From contig NC_066279.1 in NCBI RefSeq assembly GCF_905404315.1, forward strand, positions 5,840,501 to 5,904,500: 64,000 nt of DNA, read 5' to 3'. Origin of the DNA: Leptidea sinapis. Its lineage: Eukaryota; Arthropoda; Insecta; Lepidoptera; Pieridae. Below the pieces are notes generated by a model that saw only the letters and a list, made by a program, of their open reading frames with translations, did no database searches and was not told the DNA's origin. The translations under genes were made by a program, and so were the position numbers. Of this stretch, positions 47,726-58,812 are shown one piece after another (position 1 is the first letter of the stretch; the number at the start of each line of letters is the position of its first letter).

Positions 47726-48297
47726 GCACACACACAATAAACTATTTGATTAATATGAAAACTTAAACAATTAGAGACTAATAATCACTGACCTGTATAA
47801 ATACCACTGGACAGGCTGTTCCATATTTTTGACAGCGAAGTTTTTTTGCCTATTTGAAGTGCCACTCGCGACCGTTCACAGAACTTATTTTTACGTATAA
47901 TACAAATGGCTGCGAAGGAACGTACTTTTGTAATTTTACATTTTGAATTAATTTCATTCGTTTTCCACGTCTTCAAGAATCAACGTAATAAAGTACCTAC
48001 ACATTTTTTTTTGTCAATAGTTTTCCACCATCTATGTTGTCCACTAGGTTGTCATCACTAGTTGTAGTCCCGCAGAATCTGGCTACGTAGCCAATAGCCC
48101 CAAAATGAAAAAAAACAAACAGTCACAAAAGCCCTTTGACAGCCGCCAGTCCAATGATATAAAGTAGAGGTAATAACAAAAAGGTTGTTGTCAATTTTGA
48201 CGGGTGAAACTTAAAAAATCAAATTATAGTATTTTCTTAAATCATATAACGACCTTCGTGAATCACATAATGACCAGTTAGTTATAGGGATCATCAA
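47726..48297. other. No gene seen
   Basis: Non-coding DNA upstream of CPR-E; no recognised repeat. Confidence 0.4.
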
Positions 48298-48800
48298 ATT
48301 CAAATTCAAATATTTTTATTCAAAATAGAATGTGACATCACTTATTGAAACCCATTCCAAAATGAATGCCTCAGACCTGAGAAGAATGGGCGCAACAAAC
48401 TCAGCCGGCTTTTTTTTTCATCGAATAAATATGTTTACAAAGTAATATTGTACAATTAAACTTATTATTTAATAGCCTGAGGGCGGTCACTCCATTCCCA
48501 ATCTGTGGTATCATTAAGAAAGTCATTTATGTTATAGTAACCTTTACCACACAAACGTTCTTTAACAATTCTTTTGAATAACGTAATACTTTTGTTTTGA
48601 ACATTTTCTGGGATCTTGTTGTAAAAGCATATACGCCCCACAAAAGACTTACTAACTCGACTTAGCCGAGTAGAAGGCATTATAAGTTTGTCTGTTCCTG
48701 GTGTTAACATTATGGTTATGACAGTTTCTGGCAAATTCACTTACGTGCCTATGAACATACATTACATTATCAAGAATATATTGAGACGCAACAGTCAAGA
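48298..48800 (-). mobile_element. LINE 3' UTR and ORF2 C-terminus
   Basis: 48298-48410 is the 3' UTR (AATTCAAATTCAAATATTT, CCTCAGACCTGAGAAGAATG), shared with 16740-16885. The minus-strand frame 48740-48465 reads FVGRICFYNKIPENVQ, FKRIVKERLCGKGYYNINDFLNDTTDWEWSDRP, the C-terminus of a jockey/CR1-like ORF2. It lies about 180 nt upstream of the CPR-E TATA box. Confidence 0.7.
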
Positions 48801-48977
48801 TGTTATCCAAAGGATACAAGGATTGTTCTACTCTTCCGTAAAAATAAAATGACTTCTTATATGAATTCTATTATGTTGGAATCCATACCTGCACATACAT
48901 TAGAAGCGTTAAGAAACTCTTGTGACACAAATCAATACATTTTTCGCGCTTAATATTCCCACAATAATTAATGCTTG

Positions 48978-49015
48978 TATATAAGCTAATAATGGTAGCT
49001 AAATGTTGCATTCGT
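48978..49015 (+). promoter_or_regulatory. CPR-E core promoter (TATA + initiator)
   Basis: TATATAA at 48978-48984 and GCATTC with its A at 49010, 32 bases apart. The initiator fits the arthropod CATTC form. The predicted 5' UTR is about 69 nt. Confidence 0.5.
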
Positions 49016-49078
49016 GTTTCCAATCCCATATAGGATTGGATTATAGTTACTTTCAATAGTTAAAGTGAAAAGAGCAAC

Positions 49079-52000
49079 ATGAATAGGGTAAGTGATTTAT
49101 TTTCCGCAGTTTTGTTAAAGGTGAAACTTTTATTACAATGACTCAAATTTAGTCGACCATCCTTCGCATGTCACATGACAGCTCGCCGTGAAGTAGGGGT
49201 AAAGTTGAGTCATTAATTTCAATTACGACTTTCGAGTCCGGTTGGCCGAATAGTGTAAGGCGCCATTTTCAAGCTCTGGCTCACGAGAGGGAGCGTGGGT
49301 TCGAAGCTCACACTTGACAAAGGTTTTTTTTATTACATAATATGTTTACGCATATTATAAATTAATTAATTATAGCATAATATAAATAAATTAGTTCTTT
49401 TCTTTCGATGAGGAAAAAAAGGTGTGACTTGCTCATGGTTTCACAAAACCACTCAATTTTTTTTCGTTGTTTATGCTTGTTAAATACAGTGGGAGGCTCT
49501 TTTGCACGATGCCCGATTATGGGTACAACAACGGCGCCTTCTTTTGCCGTGAAGCGGTAATGTGTAAGCATTATTGTGTTTCGGTCTGGAGGGCGCCTTA
49601 ACATGAATGAGACTTGACATCTCATCTCACGTAACCAGCGCAACTTTAGTGCCACTCAGAATTTTTGGATTTTTCTAGAATCTTGAGCGGCACTGCAATG
49701 TAATGGGCAGTGCGTATCAATAACCATCAGCTGAACGTCCTGCTCGTCTCAACAATAAGGGTATTCTTAAAAGTAAAATCTACATGTATTTGTTTTAATG
49801 GGATTGGTGGCTACATGAGCGTAAGGGTTGGGTCGCCTGTTGGTAAATGATCACCAATCACCACTGCAAAATAGTCCCCTGCAACAACAATTAAAGATTT
49901 TTTATGAGAAAAAGTAGTGAGATGAGCAAGGCCTACCTGACAGTAAGTGATGGTGATTGAAATCAAATTTTTAACATTTTAAAATATAAGCTGTTAAGTC
50001 TCATGAGGCCAGTGATGTCACTAGCTGGCGCCCTTTTGGTAGGGAGTCAGTAACACAATATTGCTTGCAAGAGTTTCACGGCAGAACAAGGCACTGCTTT
50101 GGTGTCTAATCTATTTAGCATCCTATCCAAGGAAACCACCCACGAAACATGGGTGCTTGGTGCACAAGGTTAGATAAAATTTACCTGGTGGCATTACATG
50201 CTTTGGGTCTTAACGCCGGTCTTAATTAAAAAACGCGTTGCCTAAGTTGGAAACGCATATGTCTCTTTTTATTTAAAAACGCGTAGAACATAGTGAGGTG
50301 CTTATAACAATATGTTTGGTAACAATTAAAAAAATATTGTTTTGTTTCAGATTCTAGCATTTTGCGCTCTTCTATCAGCAAGTCACGCGCTTTTCCCGTT
50401 TCATCATCATCATCACCATGTTCCACCACCTGCAATATCCCATCAACACATAGAGAAACATGACGGCCCTCATCACCCTGTTCAAATACATCACCCAATA
50501 CCTATTCATCACCACATCCCACTAGAACATCACATTCCCTACCATCATCAACACCATATTCCCCATATACCTATTCATCACGATCATCATGTAAGTATTA
50601 ATACATTGCTTGGCTTGTTCTTGTTTTTATTATTTGAAAACATTTGTGTGAGATAATCACAAAAATGGAAATGAATTATGTCTCATATTTAAAAAAATAC
50701 TATTTGCTCTTGAATGTTGCCGGCTCTCATTTCGCTCAGGCAGGCAACTTCACGCTCGCCTGAATTCTTCTTGTTTCATTCCTAGTACATTCGTAGCGGA
50801 TGTTTAATACACATACAGTAAATTGTGATTTCCAAAATCCGCATTGAATATGCGAGTTTTAATGTCTGCATGCAACCGGAACTAGAGAATTTTAGACTTA
50901 AAGCATCCGTCGGTCTAATAGTTAAAATTACAATTACATACAAAGGATCAAAAAAAGATACATTGACAGGGTTACAACTTCATTCCGCAGGCAGAAAACG
51001 GCGGTTTTCACATTGGTCAGAAATTGACTCGTTTCGGATGGCTCAACTGGAATAGAAACTCGCACTTTAAATGAAAGAAGAAGAAAGAAAAAAAGTTTAT
51101 TCATGACGATATAGTACAATAAAACATAACACAAAATTGAGAAATATTATTTTCTATACGTCACAAAGTGGTCCCAACTCAGCATATTTGCTGGTTTGAA
51201 AACCAGCGCTGGTCTTCCGTTGGGCCATTTGGTGACGTCGCCTTAAAGATAATTATATAGTAACTAATGCGTAGACTGAGTGAACAAGATAATGTATTAG
51301 CTTATCAATTTCTGAAGTTTCTAAAGTTCTGACTGACAAGTTGACAACTCTGTGAAATGTCAATCTGAGTTTTAAACATTAAAATAATAACATGTTATAT
51401 GAAAAATGTATTGCCAGTGCGTTGTCTATTAGTAAAAAATAAATTCAAAAAATAGTTTTTAATACACATTGCGCAGTTCTATGCAAAAAAGTGACCTGCT
51501 CTGCGAATACGAAGCAGCAGTAACTATTATCTGAGGGCGAAAGCCGACAGCGGGGACTGTCCGTATGTTGGCCATATGATAAAAATGTCCCTTCGTAGTT
51601 ATAATTACTAACACAATTAGATTATTAGTTTACTAAAAATGGATCGTAGTGATCTAAAAATACACGGTTTTTTATTATTACACTGATTCTATAATGATTT
51701 TATTTATTCATAATGAGTGCAGGTCTTTTCATACATATCATAATATAATGTATGTTATTTTGACAATTTTACTGGTCGTTAGTTTATGAGGCCGACTTAA
51801 ATGTTATGTTATTATTAAGTACTATGTTTTAAAAAAATTCAAAATCCATCTCAATTGCCCTGTGCTTTAGCTTACGAAAAATTACATTCTTTAATCGTTA
51901 TTTGTACTTTGATTAGACTTTCCCGGAGTACAACTTCGCATATTCCGTCCATGATCATCACACCGGTGACGTGAAGTCCCAACATGAGTTCCGACACGGG

Positions 52001-53629
52001 GACCTGGTGCAGGGAGGGTACGAGCTGATCGAACCTGATGGCAGAACGAGAAAAGTTGAATACAAAGCCGATGATCATACCGGGTAAGTTTTTTGGGTAG
52101 ATAAGGCATAAAGAGGATGCAAGTGACAAAGCTACGGATTTTTTCCCAGACAGAGGCAAATAGAAGTGAGTAGCCCAACCTTTGATCACTCCTCTGGAAC
52201 ACTTCTGTGAATTCATGTACTTTTATGATGAATTGTAAAGTTAGTATGAAACGTTTATACGTTTGTCTCTCAGTCTTGCAAAACCGGCTGAATAGGATTG
52301 GATTAAATTCAGGCGATTCGCAGAAATGACGCATAGTAAACAAGTACAAACCATATTTTATTTCCTTACATTTTATTATTGACACATTTTTCTTTAAACA
52401 TGTACATGAATTTTTATAAAAAGACGTGTTAACAAAAACGTCCATGCGTTGTATTGCTGGCCGCACAAAGTGTACCTAATTTATTGGGCACTTGAAACAA
52501 AGGAATAGTATAACATTATAAATTCGCTATGGCCTGTCAGCCTAAGCAGAGTGGCGACAAGGCTCATTTGATCTTGCTAATGTGTTTCTTAACATATTTA
52601 CATGCGATACAATGCCTGGCTTCCATATTTGTCAAAATATTTTACGATCAATATATTATATACGTACTAAGATATTTTTTCTCACAGCTTGTCCATCTTT
52701 GGTTTTTAGTGCAAAATTGTTTCAACTCATCGTAATATTTAAGGGTTCTGTACCATTTCTTTTCTCACAGAATACCTTTATTTATTTACTTACGTTGTGT
52801 GATGAAGCAGCTACTGTACTCAATAACTATTGTTTTGTATTAATTTACATTTACTTTTTTGACTTACTCGTGTAAGGTATTGACTATTTGACGTTTGAGT
52901 ATGTTTGTTGCATCATTTTACATATTATATTGTGAAATGATTTGTAAAACGATTAAAATGTAAATCTTGATTTAAAAGAGTGGCAATGAGTTTCTTGCTA
53001 CTTCTTCTCATTTACTCAACCCTTTACGAAGTAGCAGTAGATTCAATAAGAAAAAAATATTTATTCATAAGTTTCATTTCGGTGACCTACATGAATAGTG
53101 ATTTTGATTTGATTTAATTTAGAATGACATAGTGGATTTTTATTATGAAGGCTCCGCTATCCGTTTACTTGTCCGCCCTTCATCCGTGCGTCCCCCTGTC
53201 TGTCAACGTGCTGTATTTCACAAGCCACAATAGTTAGACGGAAAGGCGGACAAACCAGCGTAGGTCTTAAACTAAACTTAGTGTTAAGTGATCACCGCTG
53301 CCCACTCTTTCTCTTTCAACACTGGAGGTGTCACAGGAGCGTTGCTGGCCTTTGAGGAAAGTGAACGCGTATTATTTTAGATACCCATGTCGTATCGTCC
53401 CATTCAATATCAAATACATAAAGAACTCAAAGCGAAAATAATTTATACTTAAAAATTAAAATTATTTATGTTATTACCATTAAAGAAGAAGTTTAACATA
53501 TTATAGATAAGTATTTATAGGAAAGATATTTCTGTAAACTAATGAGCCAAATAATTTTGTTGCAGATTCAATGCTGTCGTTCACCATTCGTCGCCCCATC
53601 ACCACATCCATATTGCTCATCACATCTAG
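49079..53629 (+). CDS. His-rich RR-2 cuticular protein, CPR-E
   Basis: Predicted secreted cuticle protein, 159 aa. Exons: 49079-49087 (MNR, donor GTAAGT), 50351-50590, 51917-52083, 53566-53629; phases 0, 0, 2. Exon 1 is inferred: ATGAATAGG then GTAAGT, downstream of a TATA box, joins in frame to give the signal peptide [16 protein letters not shown] (1-16). Residues 17-83 contain 27 His, including HHHHHH and [20 protein letters not shown], with Ile/Pro spacers. The RR-2 domain (84-144) reads [20 protein letters not shown] through [24 protein letters not shown]. The tail ends [10 protein letters not shown]. His-rich segments in cuticle proteins are thought to bind metal or catecholic cross-links; that is inference here. 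Introns are long, and intron 1 holds a tRNA-like sequence and inverted repeats. Confidence 0.88.
49236..49319 (+). tRNA. tRNA-Leu(CAA)-like sequence, probably a pseudogene
   Basis: 84 bases fold as a class II tRNA. Acceptor 49236-49242 pairs with 49312-49318 (five Watson-Crick, one G-T, one mismatch). D arm GCC/GGC, anticodon loop TTCAAGC with CAA at 49270-49272, a long variable arm, and T arm with GGTTCGAAGC (B box, 49298-49307). The A-box region TGGCCGAATAGTGTAAGG is good. Two of five anticodon-stem pairs are mismatched. Eight T at 49324-49331 could terminate Pol III. The anticodon-stem damage favours a pseudogene or a retroposed copy. It lies in intron 1 of CPR-E, same strand. Confidence 0.5.
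49485..49765 (-). repeat. Repeat B, minus-strand copy in CPR-E intron 1
   Basis: GGGAGGCTCTTTTGCACGAT, TTTCGGTCTGGAGGGCGCC, TTGAGCGGCACTGCAATG and CATCAGCTGAACGTCCTGCT. It is full length and inverted relative to 49895-50130. Confidence 0.7.
49895..50130 (+). repeat. Repeat B, diverged plus-strand copy in CPR-E intron 1
   Basis: TTTTTTATGAGAAAAAGTAG, AGATGAGCAAGG, AGCTGTTAAGTCTCATGAGG, CACTAGCTGGCGCCCTTTTG and TTTCACGGCAGAACAAGGC follow the family order with substitutions. Confidence 0.55.
52084..52944. other. CPR-E intron 3, first part
   Basis: AT-rich intronic DNA. Open frames at 52529-52875 and on the reverse strand lack protein-like composition and are taken as chance. Confidence 0.5.
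52945..53115 (+). repeat. SINE-like dispersed repeat
   Basis: TTAAAAGAGTGGCAATGAGT, TTCTTGCTACTTCTTCTCAT and a terminal GTGATTTTGATTTGATTT resemble an abundant lepidopteran short repeat. Weak reverse copies appear near 10700 and 15550. Confidence 0.4.
53265..53400 (-). mobile_element. Jockey-like LINE 3' end, minus strand, in CPR-E intron 3
   Basis: AGTGATCACCGCTGCCCACT, GGAGGTGTCACAGGAGCGTT and ACCCATGTCGTATCGTCCC are the reverse complement of the tail at 38790-38905. The tail ends about 165 nt before exon 4. Confidence 0.6.
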
Positions 53630-54149
53630 CTCAACGATATGTTTAAAATTAGTTAAGCTGATCAATGCAAATCTTGAAATAATAACGTTTTAGCGCTTAT
53701 AACTGGAGTTTCATTTAAACATTCTATTAAGCATTTTCATTGTTTAATTTGTTTTAATATGTGTACGTACTAGCTAGTGCTAGCCAAGTATTCCTTCAAT
53801 ATAATGACAATCCAATTATATTACTAAATTATTCAGTTTTGTTGAACCCGTAGAAATGATTAAAACTTTAAATCTCTAAACTTGAAAAAACTGTAACATG
53901 ATAATTTTAATAAAAATGCTTATTTTTCATAAGTTACTCATTTGAAAGAGTATGGCTTCATCAGCCTGTTCAACTACGGAGTTTTTGAGCTAATCAAGAA
54001 TATTTTTAGGCCGGGGAGAAAAATAAGAAAAACAAAAATCACTTCTGTAATTATGTAAGACTTTTTATTGTCTCTAACATTCACCGCTGGTCAGAATGCT
54101 ACGTAAATGGGGCATAAAGGAACAGCTCTAGATCTTCTGTGTTATTTGA

Positions 54150-54460
54150 ACAATTGAATTCGGAAACTCGATGTAAATGGCACGAAAACCTCCTGGTACG
54201 CCCATGAATATGGGGATAAGACATGGGTCTATTCTTGGACCATTCCTTTTCCTTATTTATATCTAAGGTAGTATTGTTTACGGATGACGTTTCACTAATA
54301 TTTAAAGTGAAACCAAGTTACATATGACGCTGTAAACAAGAACATTATGTACCAGTTTAGCGCCAATAACCTGTTGTTAAGTAACAAGAACACTAAATAT
54401 ATCAAATTTACTGCAAACGTCAAAAATGTAAATAGATGCAATTGTTTTGTTAAACGGAGA
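54150..54460 (+). pseudogene. LINE reverse transcriptase fragment
   Basis: Reads INMGIRHGSILGPFLFLIYI (degraded RT domain B, normally GVPQGSILGP), then a region with DDVSLIFKV (degraded domain C) and NNLLLSNKNTKYIKFT. Frameshifts separate the pieces. Confidence 0.65.
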
Positions 54461-54654
54461 GGTGATAAAAAAGAGGAATCAAATTTGGAAGGTTTGATTC
54501 AAATTACATCGACGACAAATGCGACATATTGAAGAATTGGCTAAAAGACAAAGTTTTGGAGCAAACGCGCTTAAAAAGATGATAGAATTAACTAAAGCAA
54601 ACTATGTGCCGTATTACATACATATTTATACCTTAGATTGGTTATAAAGGGATT

Positions 54655-54985
54655 TTTTTTAATGAAAATTAGGGACGAGATGAGCAGGACAGTTCAGCTG
54701 ATGGTAATTAATACGCCCTGCTCATTACAATGCAGTGCCGCTCAGGAGTTTTGAAAATCCCGAAAATTCAGAGCGTCACTACAATTGCGCTCGTCACCTT
54801 GAGACATAAGATGTTCGTTTGCAAATTAATTACACTAGCTATGACGCCCTTCAGTCTGAAACACAATAATGCTTACACATAGTAATGTGAAGTAGTAACT
54901 TCACGGCGAAAAAAAAAGGCGCCGTTGTGGTACCCATAGTAGCCTCTTACGACGCCCTTGGGCCTTGGATTTTTTATGCGCCGGG
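54655..54985 (+). repeat. Repeat B, full-length copy
   Basis: GGGACGAGATGAGCAGGACA, ACAATGCAGTGCCGCTCAGG, TACAATTGCGCTCGTCACCT, CAGTCTGAAACACAATAATG and GGCGCCGTTGTGGTACCCAT occur in order. The usual GGCATCCTGTGC end is replaced by different sequence. Confidence 0.7.
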
Positions 54986-55369
54986 GAAGCACAGGGGAAA
55001 TTATATATAAATGTATATAATTTATATATTTTTATATATATTATAATTAAATACATTGTTCTACATGCCTGATATAAATTTACAGTCTCAATCTCAAAAA
55101 CAGAAACAAAGAGGCACCTTTAAATTAAATTCCTCTGGATGGCTCACTAGGAAACCCTGTGCAGAGCCAACCAGTGATTACCGTCTGCTATGTAATTTTA
55201 TATAATGTTAATAATTAATGAAATAGAAGTAAGACTGACACTTAAACAATATTTATCTAACTTTAAAGCATACCTATCTTATAATAAGAACTGTATAAAA
55301 TTAATAATAATAGATAAAGCAAATAGTTATATAGATAAAGCAAAGTTATAAACAAATATTCATAATTAA
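54986..55369. other. No gene seen
   Basis: AT-rich with TATATA-type runs near 55003-55045. Confidence 0.4.
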
Positions 55370-57640
55370 ATACATAAAGTTATATTAATTTTGAGTTAAT
55401 AATTTTCTCGGTTTCATCATAGCTTAACTGTAAAAGCCACTCTCGTACTGTAGATCTTACTTTGTAAGAAGAGAGGTCCGCAATTTTTATTTTATTATTT
55501 ACTTGGTTATATATTGAAGGTCCTAGATAGTTAGCATGATTTCGACACATGACAAGATTGAACTTCGGAACACAGTAAATATTTTTGTATCTAAGAGAAG
55601 GTATAGCCAAATTTTCTTTAAGGCGACCGGGCTTTTTGTGCTGGTTGATTATTAAGCAGTGTAGAAATAATTGTCGAACGGTAAGGACTCTCTTTGTAGA
55701 GCATATGAGAAGGGTACATGAAAGGTTTATATGCTATTATTTTTAGAAGCATGCGTTGGGCTCTTTCAAGACGTATTAAATGGGTTTTATTTGCTCCTCC
55801 CCAGGACACACAATTACACAATACCTCAAAACAGAACCGACTAAGGCATTGTAAAATTGCAAAATTTTAGATCACCTAGATGTCTTATAGTTTTGAAAAC
55901 CTTTCCAAGTTTTCGGATTCTCCCTGAAAGTGTTTTAATATGTTCATCCCATCTTAGATATTTGTCTATGACAACCCCCAGATATTTAATTTGATGAACA
56001 CCTTCGAGTTTTATACAACTGCATTGGTCTAAAGATGAGCAACAATGCACTTTAACTGAGAAGTTTTTATTTGGTTGTGATTTGACATTTGGAGAGAATG
56101 TTATGAATTCTGACTTTTTTAAATTCAAGGTAAGAAGGTTTTTGTCGAGCCATAGAGTGACATTTTTAAGTCCTAGTTCAGCGACTTCCTGGACAGCATC
56201 CCAGGTTCTACCTGTGAAGAGCAGAACTGTATCATCGGCATATGATATTATTTTACAATTTGGAATATTCAGGGGGCAAAGGTCGTTAATATAAATTAGA
56301 AATAAGGTTGGACCTAAGATACTGCCTTGAGGTACGCCAAATTCTACTTGCTTCATGTTACTGTACATGTTATCTATTTTAACTGTTTGCTTTCGATTTT
56401 TAAGATAGCTGTGAATGAAAAGAAGTGCATTGTCTTGAATTCCTAGCCGTTCAAGTTTTGATAACAGTATTGGCACAGAAACAGTATCAAATGCGCGCAC
56501 CAAATCCAGGAATAGTCCAGCACATTTATGTCCATTATCAGTATTTAAGACAATAAAGTCAGTTAGTGCATCGACTGCATCAAAAGTAGAGATCTTACTT
56601 CGAAAACCAAATTGGTTACATGAAATAATTTTATTTGAGTTTAAGTACTTAACTAAACGGATATTTAACAAACGTTCTAATATTTTTGATAGTATAGGTA
56701 AGATGGCTATCGGTCTATAGTTGCTGACTACGTTTCTATAACCTGCCTTGTAAATCGGTCGAATTATAGCATGCTTAAATATATCCGGGAAGACGCCAGC
56801 ATCTAAGCAAAGGTTAAAAATGTATGATAGAGGTTGTTTTAAGATGTCCACATTATCTTTAATTATTTTTCCCGATATATCATCTAACCCCATCGCACAT
56901 TCCGCCTTTAAATTCATTATAATATTAGCCACTTCGTTAAAGTCAGTAGGTAACATGACGAAAGAATCAATTTTATTTTCCCTAAGAGTACAATCTTTGG
57001 CTAACTGAGATTCAGATGAGTTTGTTCTTATCAAGATATCTCGCGCTAATGTATTGCCTATGCTTGTGAAGTATTCATTTATTGAGTTAAGTGCCTCCAG
57101 GTGATGGGGTGACGCTGTTAATAGTTCTATAGGTTCTTTTTTATCCTTTTCTAAGTAACTAAATTTCTTAATAAGTTTTCAAAGTTCTTTTGGGTTTTTA
57201 GAGTGTTTCTCTATTTCCACTCGCTCATATGCACGTTTAATAGTTTTTAGTGTATTATTACATATATTCCTATACTTTTTATAATTAGCAAGCAAGGTTA
57301 AATTTCCTGTATACTTTTTACATTTTTTATGTAGTAGATCTCTGCGTTGAATACATTTTAGAAGACCAGGAGTGATCCATGGTTTTTAAGTTATTTTGGA
57401 CTGTGGTAAAGTACGAATACTGGTGTTATTTTTCATAATATCTCCGACAGTCTGAAGTAATAATGAAACCGCCTCGGTGGGTTTAGTAAGGCTTGTGATT
57501 TGTGACCATTCATAATTAGATAGATCCCTTGAAATGTTTTTGTAGGAAATGATCTTGTTTACTTTTATTTGTTTCTTTAATATTTCAGGAATCTGGAAAA
57601 GAACTGGGTAGTGGTCATAATCAAATATATAAAATTCTCG
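55370..57640 (-). pseudogene. 5'-truncated LINE, near-complete reverse transcriptase
   Basis: On the minus strand, the end of an endonuclease domain (FDYDHYPVLFQI, near 57600) is followed by a linker and a 397-codon open RT frame (57034-55841). That frame has AIIRPIYKAGYRNVVSNYRPI, QFGFRSKISTFDAVDAL, GLFLDLVRAFDTVS (domain A), FGVPQGSILGPTLFLIYIND (domain B), ISYADDTVLLF (domain C, catalytic Asp pair) and KYLGVVIDKYLRWDEHI. One frameshift near 55841 separates the C-terminal region (LIRLERAQRMLLKII). All RT catalytic motifs are intact, so this is the least decayed LINE RT in the window. Jockey/CR1-like. The 5' boundary abuts repeat C. Confidence 0.85.
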
Positions 57641-58092
57641 TGTCATGGTGTTAAACATTGAACTCCTCCGAAACGGCTTAAACCATTGTCATGAAATTTT
57701 GAGTGCATTCTGTAAATTCTGAGAATCAGACAACATCTATTTTTCATCCCCCTAAATGTTAAGCGTGGTCCACACGAAACTTATTTTTAAATTTGTTTTA
57801 CTATGAGTCAGCATTAAAAAATACATACAACTACAAATTTTCACCCATCTACAATCAATAGTTACTTTTGTATCGCGTCTTTTTGTAAAGAAAATTTTTA
57901 GGTCTTTTTAAATTAGGTCCACATGAAATTTATTTTTTATTTATTTTGACATTTTTTTTTAAATTTGTTTGATTATGAGTCAGAATTAAAAAATACGTGC
58001 AACTTCAAAATTTCACTCATCTACGATCCACAGTTACTTTTGTATCGCGATTTTAATATCGGCAATACAACGTTTGCTGGGTCAGCTAGTAA
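57641..58092. repeat. Repeat C, long copy
   Basis: From GTGTTAAACATTGAACTCC through TTCACCCATCTACAATCAA to AACGTTTGCTGGGTCAGCTA. The interior repeats itself: two blocks with TTTGTATCGCG occur at about 57865 and 58040, suggesting an internal duplication. Confidence 0.65.
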
Positions 58093-58100
58093 TATACTAA

Positions 58101-58285
58101 TATACAATACAATGACTATAACTTTATTCTTGCAATGTATTGTATAAATATATTGTATTGTAGAACATATATATAGTAATATACAATACATATATAGTAA
58201 TATAAAGTAATATAGTAATATACAATACAATGACTATAACTTTATTCTTGCAATGTATTGTATAAATATATTGTATTGTAGAACA
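58101..58285. repeat. Two-copy tandem repeat, period 118
   Basis: 58101-58167 and 58219-58285 are essentially identical (TATACAATACAATGACTATA ... TTGTATTGTAGAACAT), joined by a TATAGTAATATA-rich spacer. Confidence 0.75.
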
Positions 58286-58744
58286 TAGATTGAAACATAG
58301 TACAAGTATGAAACCGTTTTATTAGATCGAACTTACTGTTATCCATTATTTTACAACTATTCACAGTGGTTTTTATATTATTAAATGATTTTTCAATCAT
58401 TACACTTGACAAAGAATTATGCATTAACTTACAAAAAAAAGCACCTTTGAGAAATAATAGAGATACGTTGTTAGCTGAGACTGAAATTGATTAGCTTTTG
58501 CATGTTGACCTTTCTGAGACTAGATCATTGAAACAAAATGGGTGTGAATAATGAACAGATAATTTTAATTATGAAATCGTAACAAGTGTTATTATGTAAA
58601 TGAAGACGCTTCGTTTTTTTCTATTTATCAATTACGTCAATCAGGCACGCCCAATAACAGCTAAAGCGTGAAACAACATAATTGGTCATAGATGCGTTCG
58701 TTACATATAGGAAACTGAATGTTTGACTCAAATACAATAACTTG

Positions 58745-58775
58745 TATAAATACAACTAGTTTGATGTTATCAGCT
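58745..58775 (+). promoter_or_regulatory. CPR-F candidate core promoter
   Basis: TATAAAT at 58745-58751 and TCAGCT at 58770-58775. The spacing from the first T to the initiator A is 27, shorter than in the other genes. The predicted 5' UTR is about 41 nt. Confidence 0.45.
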
Positions 58776-58812
58776 AAGTTTACTCCACCCAATATAACTG
58801 AATAGACACATA

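Noticed and set aside
52529..52875. Two overlapping forward open frames in CPR-E intron 3
   Set aside because: AT-rich chance frames; no start context, splice partner or known domain.
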